From contig NZ_CM001398.1 of NCBI RefSeq assembly GCF_000241055.1, positions 1,351,163 through 1,415,162 on the forward strand: 64,000 bases of DNA, written 5' to 3'. This stretch comes from Oenococcus kitaharae DSM 17330 (GTDB taxonomy: Bacteria; Bacillota; Bacilli; Lactobacillales; Lactobacillaceae). The position numbers and the translations under genes are program-made. Below, one piece after another: positions 59,014 to 64,000 of this stretch. The notes under the pieces were generated by a model. It saw only the letters and a list, made by a program, of their open reading frames with translations. It did no database searches and had not been told where the DNA came from. The stretch's first letter is position 1. Every line of letters begins with the position of its first letter.

Positions 59014-61899
59014 TCAGTCGCCGATCTGCTTGATTTTATTTGCAATAATGTTAATTTCACCCCGTCTAAGCTGCGTTTTTCCTATAAATGCAATTAGTAC
59101 ACCATTTTTTAAAATTGGCGCAGCTTTCGCATACTCACGAGCAAAAACAGTTAAGGAACTTTCGCCGCTGCCGTCAGAAATAGAGACGAAAGCCATTTGA
59201 TTACCGTTTTTATCACGAGTGGTTCTGACGGAATCTACCATCACAGCCATTTTTACTTCTGTATCTGCTTTTAAATCGTTGATCTGCGTGTAGCCCTTGG
59301 CAAGGATTTCTTTTCTTAAACTATCAATTGGATGGCCTGAAATCGAAAAACCTAAAACAGCTTTTTCCTGCTGTAAACGCTGCAATAGAGGCATTTCTTT
59401 TGCGGCATTCAGCTTGGTCTCACTAAGCAGGCTGCCGCCAAACTGCATGGCCGTAATTAATGAAGCCGCATTCTCGACCAGTTCTTGACGAGTATAGCCA
59501 AAATGGTCCAAAGACCCGGCATAGGCCAGCTGCATAATATCGTTTTCGCTCAAATCACTTCCCGACATACGCTGTAAAAAGTCAATTAAAGTCGGGAATG
59601 GGCCGCGGCTGTCACGCTCATTTAAAATCTGTTCGGCCACTTTTCTATTCAGTCCCTTGATTTTGCTTAGCCCAGTGTAAATCACATGATCACCGCTTGA
59701 AAAACCGCTTTGAGCATGATTAATGTCCGGACCGGCAAGTGGGATACCACTGTTTTTGACGTCCTGCAGATAAGCTGTTTTACTATCAAAGTTCAGCAAT
59801 ACAGAGAAAAATTCCAAGGGGAAATAAGCTTTGACAAAGGCCATTTCAAAGGCGAGCTTGCTGTAGGCGACCGCGTGGCTTTTGTTAAAACCGTAATTAG
59901 CAAAACGTTCGATATAAGCGAAAATTTCTTCTGCTTGCCGGCTGTCATGGCCTTTTTTCAGAGCTCCAGCAATAAAAGCATCATGCTGGGCCATCAAAAC
60001 ACTTTCATTCTTGTGCCCGATTGCTGCTCGAAAAACATCGGCCTCTCCTAATGAAAAACCAGCATAAACCTGGGCAATCTGCATGACCTGCTCTTGGTAA
60101 ATAATCACGCCATACGTCGGCTGCAGAATATTTCTTAAACTTTCATCGATAATGTGAATCTGTCTTGAGTCGGCCTTACCCTTTGCATAGGCCGGGATAT
60201 TCTCCGACGGCCCGGGCCGATTCAATGCATTAACCGCCACAATATCATCAAAACTGCTGACAGAAACCTGTTTTAAGGCACTTTTGGCTGAATCAGACTC
60301 AAATTGGAAAATACCGTTTGTCTGGAGTGTTCTGAAAATGGTCAGCACTTTAATGTCATCCAGCGGCACATGGTCCAGATTAATTCGGCGGCCCGTATTC
60401 TTTCTGATCAGTGCACGCATATCGGCAATCATGTCGAGATTGGTCAAACGCAGTAAATCAAATTTGACTAAACCAATTGCTTCGACATCATCTTTATCAA
60501 ATTGTGTCACGGTCGTATCAGAAACGCGATTGAGAGGAACGTAATTAACCAATTTTTCTGGACTTAAAACAATTCCAGCAGCGTGAATGCCGATGTGCCG
60601 AGGCAAACCGGAAATCTTTTTGGCAAGTGCAATAATTTCTTTAGCATGGGGCAAATCAGAGATAGCATCTGGCAGGTTTTCTGGATCCGCTTTCTCCAAA
60701 GCATCATCATTTGAAGCCATAAATCTAGAAAAACGTTTCAAACTTCCTTCACTGCTGGCAAAAATCCGTGCACTATCTCTAACTGCCAGTCTCCTTTTGA
60801 AAGTGTCAAAGGTACCAATTTGAGAAAAATGGTCGATTGAATACTTGTCCTGCAGATATTCAACAATTTCCTGACGGCGATTGCCCGGTACATCAATATC
60901 GATATCCGGCAGCTGCACACGCTTAGGATTCAAGAAACGCTCAAAATAGAGATCGTATTCAATCGGGTCGATCGTGGTGATATATAAAGCGTATGCAGCG
61001 AGTGAGCCGACAGCCGATCCTCGACCAGCACCAAGTTGGATGTTGTGGTGACGAGCAAAGTTGACAATATCCCAGACGACCAAAAAATAATCTGCTAAAC
61101 CGAGCTGGAAAATAATTTTTAATTCATAATTCAGGCGTTCTTTATAATTGTCGGGAATCTTCCGATTCAAAAAGCGGTTCTGCAAGCCTAGCTTAACTAA
61201 TTCTGAAAGATATTTTTTTGGATCCGTCTGACCTTCCGGTAATGGAAAAATGGGCAGATGCTTCGCGTTCTCGGGCCAATCATTTTGGATAGCATCGGAA
61301 AAATTGATATTATTTTGCAGAATGTCCGGAGGCAGCTGGGATGCATAAAAATCGGCATCTTGAAGACTATGGCCGGTCAATTCTGCCTGTCCAGTGAAGT
61401 TCAAGGCGTTTTCATCGATGTGCCTCAAAGCAGTCGCGACAACTGCATCCGTTTCGTTGACCCAATCGATTGGAAAATAACCCAGTTCTTTTCTTGTAAA
61501 ACAGTCGACGTTTGCTAAAGACGTTACATCTTGGCCGTCTTCAAAAACCATAGCAATATCTGCAAATGACAGGCTCTTATCATGCAGGCTAAGTGTCTCG
61601 TCTGGATGAAAAGCCAGATAACTGCTGATTTTCATTAGGTTCTGATAGCCGTGAAAATTTTTAGCAATGGCAATAATTTCACCGAAATCAGTCTGACTGA
61701 TCGTCAAACCAATTATTGGCTTAATTCCAGCGGAAATAGCCCCCTGACGGAACTTTTCTGCACCATAAAGGTAATTATGATTTGCTAAGACAGCTGCCTT
61801 AAATCCCTTATTTTTTAAAGCACTAACGAGCAGGTCGGTCTTATCGGGATTTCTCAACAGATCGTATTCGCTAAAAACTTGTAAGGGTGTATAGCTCAC
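59014..61899 (-). CDS. dnaE: DNA polymerase III alpha subunit (DnaE)
   Basis: A 961-residue replicative polymerase, somewhat short for DnaE (usually over 1,000). The catalytic palm motif PDIDIDVPG is present and a C-terminal OB fold ends the protein. The N-terminal PHP domain is degenerate: PLQVFSEYDLL replaces the histidine-bearing HLxVHSxYSLL, and LANHNYLYG replaces the LTDHxNLYG metal motif. PHP metal-dependent activity is therefore unlikely. It is divergent from a small DUF2929-like gene. Confidence 0.93.
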   Translation of the reverse strand: MSYTPLQVFSEYDLLRNPDKTDLLVSALKNKGFKAAVLANHNYLYGAEKFRQGAISAGIKPIIGLTISQTDFGEIIAIAKNFHGYQNLMKISSYLAFHPDETLSLHDKSLSFADIAMVFEDGQDVTSLANVDCFTRKELGYFPIDWVNETDAVVATALRHIDENALNFTGQAELTGHSLQDADFYASQLPPDILQNNINFSDAIQNDWPENAKHLPIFPLPEGQTDPKKYLSELVKLGLQNRFLNRKIPDNYKERLNYELKIIFQLGLADYFLVVWDIVNFARHHNIQLGAGRGSAVGSLAAYALYITTIDPIEYDLYFERFLNPKRVQLPDIDIDVPGNRRQEIVEYLQDKYSIDHFSQIGTFDTFKRRLAVRDSARIFASSEGSLKRFSRFMASNDDALEKADPENLPDAISDLPHAKEIIALAKKISGLPRHIGIHAAGIVLSPEKLVNYVPLNRVSDTTVTQFDKDDVEAIGLVKFDLLRLTNLDMIADMRALIRKNTGRRINLDHVPLDDIKVLTIFRTLQTNGIFQFESDSAKSALKQVSVSSFDDIVAVNALNRPGPSENIPAYAKGKADSRQIHIIDESLRNILQPTYGVIIYQEQVMQIAQVYAGFSLGEADVFRAAIGHKNESVLMAQHDAFIAGALKKGHDSRQAEEIFAYIERFANYGFNKSHAVAYSKLAFEMAFVKAYFPLEFFSVLLNFDSKTAYLQDVKNSGIPLAGPDINHAQSGFSSGDHVIYTGLSKIKGLNRKVAEQILNERDSRGPFPTLIDFLQRMSGSDLSENDIMQLAYAGSLDHFGYTRQELVENAASLITAMQFGGSLLSETKLNAAKEMPLLQRLQQEKAVLGFSISGHPIDSLRKEILAKGYTQINDLKADTEVKMAVMVDSVRTTRDKNGNQMAFVSISDGSGESSLTVFAREYAKAAPILKNGVLIAFIGKTQLRRGEINIIANKIKQIGD

Positions 61900-61941
61900 A
61901 AGTAAATAATATCGCGAATGTGCGAAACTTTGTTCGTGTAT

Positions 61942-61976
61942 TTGTATTTTTTACGCAACAGTCTTACACTTTGTTC
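61942..61976 (+). promoter_or_regulatory. Promoter of the DUF2929 gene, predicting a leaderless mRNA
   Basis: TTGTAT (61942-61947), 17 bases, TACACT (61965-61970), then six bases to the ATG at 61977. The predicted first transcribed base falls on the start codon, and no Shine-Dalgarno sequence exists. Confidence 0.5.
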
Positions 61977-62174
61977 ATGAAATATATTGCAGTGGGTATT
62001 TGGTCGGTTATTTTAGGCAATGTTTTGGGTTTTATCGTTGGAGAACTTTCAAAACAGGCCTATATACCATGGAAAATTTCAATCATCTTTCTAGTTATTG
62101 GCGAAGCAGCCGCGATTCTCATCACGACAATTTCTCAATCAGCCGACAATTCGAAAAAAAACACCGATCAATAA
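61977..62174 (+). CDS. Small membrane protein, YjzD/DUF2929-like
   Basis: A 65-residue protein with two membrane helices (about 3-20 and 29-50). KYIAVGIWSVILGNVLGFIVGEL resembles the DUF2929/YjzD family, which in lactic acid bacteria often lies beside dnaE. Function unknown. An in-frame start at 61887 would add thirty unlikely residues; ATG 61977 fits the family start. It ends at a bidirectional terminator. Confidence 0.7.
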   Translation: MKYIAVGIWSVILGNVLGFIVGELSKQAYIPWKISIIFLVIGEAAAILITTISQSADNSKKNTDQ

Positions 62175-62191
62175 TGATTCGGTGTTTTTTT
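62156..62191. terminator. Bidirectional terminator between the DUF2929 gene and pepT
   Basis: Stem AAAAAACACCGA / TCGGTGTTTTTT with an 11-base loop. The left arm begins inside the last codons of the DUF2929 gene and the right arm touches the pepT stop. Confidence 0.9.
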
Positions 62192-63413
62192 ATTTAGATT
62201 GTAAAGCAATAATCTTAAGGACCACGTCAACAGCTAGTTCCATGTCCTGAACTGAAGCAAATTCATATGGGCCATGTAGATTCTCAGCCCCGGTAAAGAT
62301 GTTCGGTGTCGGCATACCTAAGAAAGTAATTTTAGAGCCATCCGTACCGCCGCGAACCGGCGCCTCATTAGGCGTAATGCCTAATTCTTTATAAGCTGCT
62401 TCTGCTAATTTGACCGACTCGAGATGATCCTTTAAAACATCAGCCATATTGTAGTATTGGTCGTATTGATTTAAATCCAAAACAGGATGCGAATATTGTG
62501 CATTGACCTGTTTAACAGCATCCGCAAGAATTTGTTTGCGCTGTTTGAGGCCATCGCGCTTAAAATCGCGAATAATCAAATGCGCCTCAGCTGAATCACC
62601 ATCACCATTGAGATCCAGCAGATAATAATAGCCTTCATCACCACGTGTATTTTCTGGGCGCTCATTTGGCAGCAAATTAAAAGCATCAATGATTGCAACA
62701 ATTGGATTAATCAATTTGCCATAACCTGATGAAGGGTGAACTTGCGTGCCTTTGGCCTTGATTGTTGCTGCAGACGCAGAAAAAGTCGCCCACTGCAGCT
62801 CTCCTTTGATTGCGCCGTCGACTGTGTAAGCAAATTTAGCACCGAAATTCTTCGTATCAAAGTGATCGGCCCCAATGCCTATTTCCTCATCTGGCCCGAA
62901 AGCAATCTCGATTTCACCATGCAGCATTTCTGGATGATCCAGCAAATACGACATAGCTGTAATAATCTCAGCCACGCCGGCTTTATCATCAGCACCTAGC
63001 AAAGTTGTACCGTCCGTCGTGATTAAGGTATGACCCTTATAATTGTGAAGATTCGGGAAAACAGCTGGATCCAAACTGACACTGTCGCTGAGTTTAATAG
63101 CTGACTGGCCATCGTAATTTTCATGAATTTGCGGCTGGATATTTTCAGAATTAAAATCAGCTGTATCGACATGCGAAATAAATCCAATCGGCGTAACCGT
63201 TTCTTTGCCTTTACTTGCTGGCAATTTAGCAAACACATAGCCATCGGGCATCGTACGGACATCAGAGAGGCCGATTTGTGTTAATTCTTCGGACAATTTC
63301 TTCAAAAAGGCAACTTCTTTTGGATCGCTTGGAACTGTCTTTGACGCTTCATTAGATCGTGTATTTATCTTGGCGTAGCCAATAAAACGGTCAACTAATT
63401 TTTCGTACTTCAC
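62190..63413 (-). CDS. pepT: Peptidase T (tripeptidase, M20B)
   Basis: A 407-residue di-zinc tripeptidase. Metal motifs: ISHVDTADF (H, D), LLGADDKAGVAEI (bridging D), GPDEEIG (E, E) and a later VRGGTDGSKI. The start is GTG at 63413, overlapping the trmK stop (GTGA); GAGGTG lies 6 bases upstream. With PepN, PepC and PepV it completes a broad cytosolic peptide-breakdown set in this window. Confidence 0.95.
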   Translation of the reverse strand: MKYEKLVDRFIGYAKINTRSNEASKTVPSDPKEVAFLKKLSEELTQIGLSDVRTMPDGYVFAKLPASKGKETVTPIGFISHVDTADFNSENIQPQIHENYDGQSAIKLSDSVSLDPAVFPNLHNYKGHTLITTDGTTLLGADDKAGVAEIITAMSYLLDHPEMLHGEIEIAFGPDEEIGIGADHFDTKNFGAKFAYTVDGAIKGELQWATFSASAATIKAKGTQVHPSSGYGKLINPIVAIIDAFNLLPNERPENTRGDEGYYYLLDLNGDGDSAEAHLIIRDFKRDGLKQRKQILADAVKQVNAQYSHPVLDLNQYDQYYNMADVLKDHLESVKLAEAAYKELGITPNEAPVRGGTDGSKITFLGMPTPNIFTGAENLHGPYEFASVQDMELAVDVVLKIIALQSK

Positions 63414-64000
63414 ATTAACACCTCATCAATCTCTTTTATTTCTTCTTGCAAACTATCGTATCGCAAACTTCCCTGCTGCTTCGACTCTTCGAGAATTTTT
63501 TTAATATTGGCTAAGTGCTTACGCTTTTTCTGCCATTTCAGACGAAAAACATCCGAATTTTGCTCTAGGAGAAAGGGCCCGAACTTCATCTGACGGTTCG
63601 TTAAGGTTTTGGGCTTGCCAGCAGCACAGGAAACAATAATCTCATAAAAATGCCGGCCTTCCTGAATAATCTTTTCATCAGTAATGGTGCGCTTTTGCTG
63701 AATAATCACTTCTCTAACCATGCCTTCTTCATTATTCGCCTGCAAAATAAGAAGACTATCTGCCAAAAATGTTGGTATCTTTTCAATTAATTTAGCAATG
63801 AGTTCGCCGCCCATGCCAGCCATCACGATCGTATCAATATCATCGTCTTCCTGAAGAACGCTTAGACCGCTTCCAAGGCGGAGTTCAATTTGCTGAGGAT
63901 TATCTAAATCTGCTAATTCAATCTGCTCTTGGGCTGAAAACAAAGGCCCCTTTCTCACATCAGAAGCAATAATAAAAGGTGATTTAGCTGTTTCTAAAAG
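63410..64000 (-). CDS. trmK: tRNA (adenine-N1) methyltransferase TrmK, 3' part (start outside window)
   Basis: The open frame leaves the window at the right edge. The visible part holds ASDVRKGPLFSAQ, IELRLGSGLSVL, the catalytic-fold segment TIVMAGMGGELIAKL and LLILQANNEEGMVRE, all typical of TrmK, which methylates A22 of certain tRNAs using SAM. A helical C-terminal domain follows. The SAM-binding N-terminus is missing. The gene overlaps pepT, not the YqfO gene that often follows. Confidence 0.9.
   Translation of the reverse strand, partial: LLETAKSPFIIASDVRKGPLFSAQEQIELADLDNPQQIELRLGSGLSVLQEDDDIDTIVMAGMGGELIAKLIEKIPTFLADSLLILQANNEEGMVREVIIQQKRTITDEKIIQEGRHFYEIIVSCAAGKPKTLTNRQMKFGPFLLEQNSDVFRLKWQKKRKHLANIKKILEESKQQGSLRYDSLQEEIKEIDEVLM

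Overview
The window is a dense stretch of low-to-moderate GC Firmicute chromosome. It holds about 55 protein genes, no rRNA, tRNA or CRISPR, and no gene-free gap over 300 bases. Many families fit a lactic acid bacterium: PepV, PepN, PepC and PepT peptidases, a proline iminopeptidase, YozE/YpmS/YpmR, RibU, and cytochrome bd with MenA but no nearby menaquinone or heme synthesis. I infer Lactobacillaceae, most likely the Leuconostoc/Oenococcus side. The sequence alone does not prove a species.

Layout. 1-1.2 kb: end of recJ, then apt. 1.2-6.1 kb: five tightly linked forward genes (dipeptide epimerase, a cytosolic beta-lactamase-fold hydrolase, a VanY-type carboxypeptidase, a proline iminopeptidase-like hydrolase, PepV) that look like a murein-peptide and peptide salvage operon. 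6.2-15.4 kb: respiratory block (type II NADH dehydrogenase, CydABCD, polyprenyl diphosphate synthase, MenA). 15.4-16.6 kb: an SPFH protein with an upstream gene that seems to fuse a ribbon-helix-helix domain to an NfeD-like domain. 16.8-19.3 kb: pepN. 19.5-25 kb: accessory genes (YdcF-like, DUF2075 ATPase, MerR regulator with a divergent membrane protein, an MFS exporter lacking a normal start codon, an esterase). 25-31.8 kb: lipid kinase, udk, pepC, permease plus gamma-glutamyl hydrolase, zinc-free L33/S14, ppaC. 31.8-36.9 kb: parE-parC divergent from plsY.

36.9-56.5 kb is mostly one long reverse-strand run of housekeeping genes: LacX-like epimerase, xerC, topA, dprA, rnhB, rbgA, yozE, ypmS, ypmR, degV, dfrA, cca, a TPR protein, hup, der, cmk, a LysM protein, ribU, rluB, scpB, scpA, xerD. 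An unrecognised 190-residue forward gene sits between xerC and topA. 56.6-64 kb: a ComA-like phosphosulfolactate synthase, pyk, dnaE, a divergent DUF2929 gene, pepT and the 3' part of trmK.

The items most worth following up are the SPFH/RHH-NfeD pair with a perfect palindrome upstream, the salvage operon whose VanY member has lysine in place of the catalytic glutamate, the MFS gene whose best-placed start codon is ACG, the back-to-back plsY/parE promoters sharing one palindromic -35, and two genes whose promoters predict leaderless transcripts.
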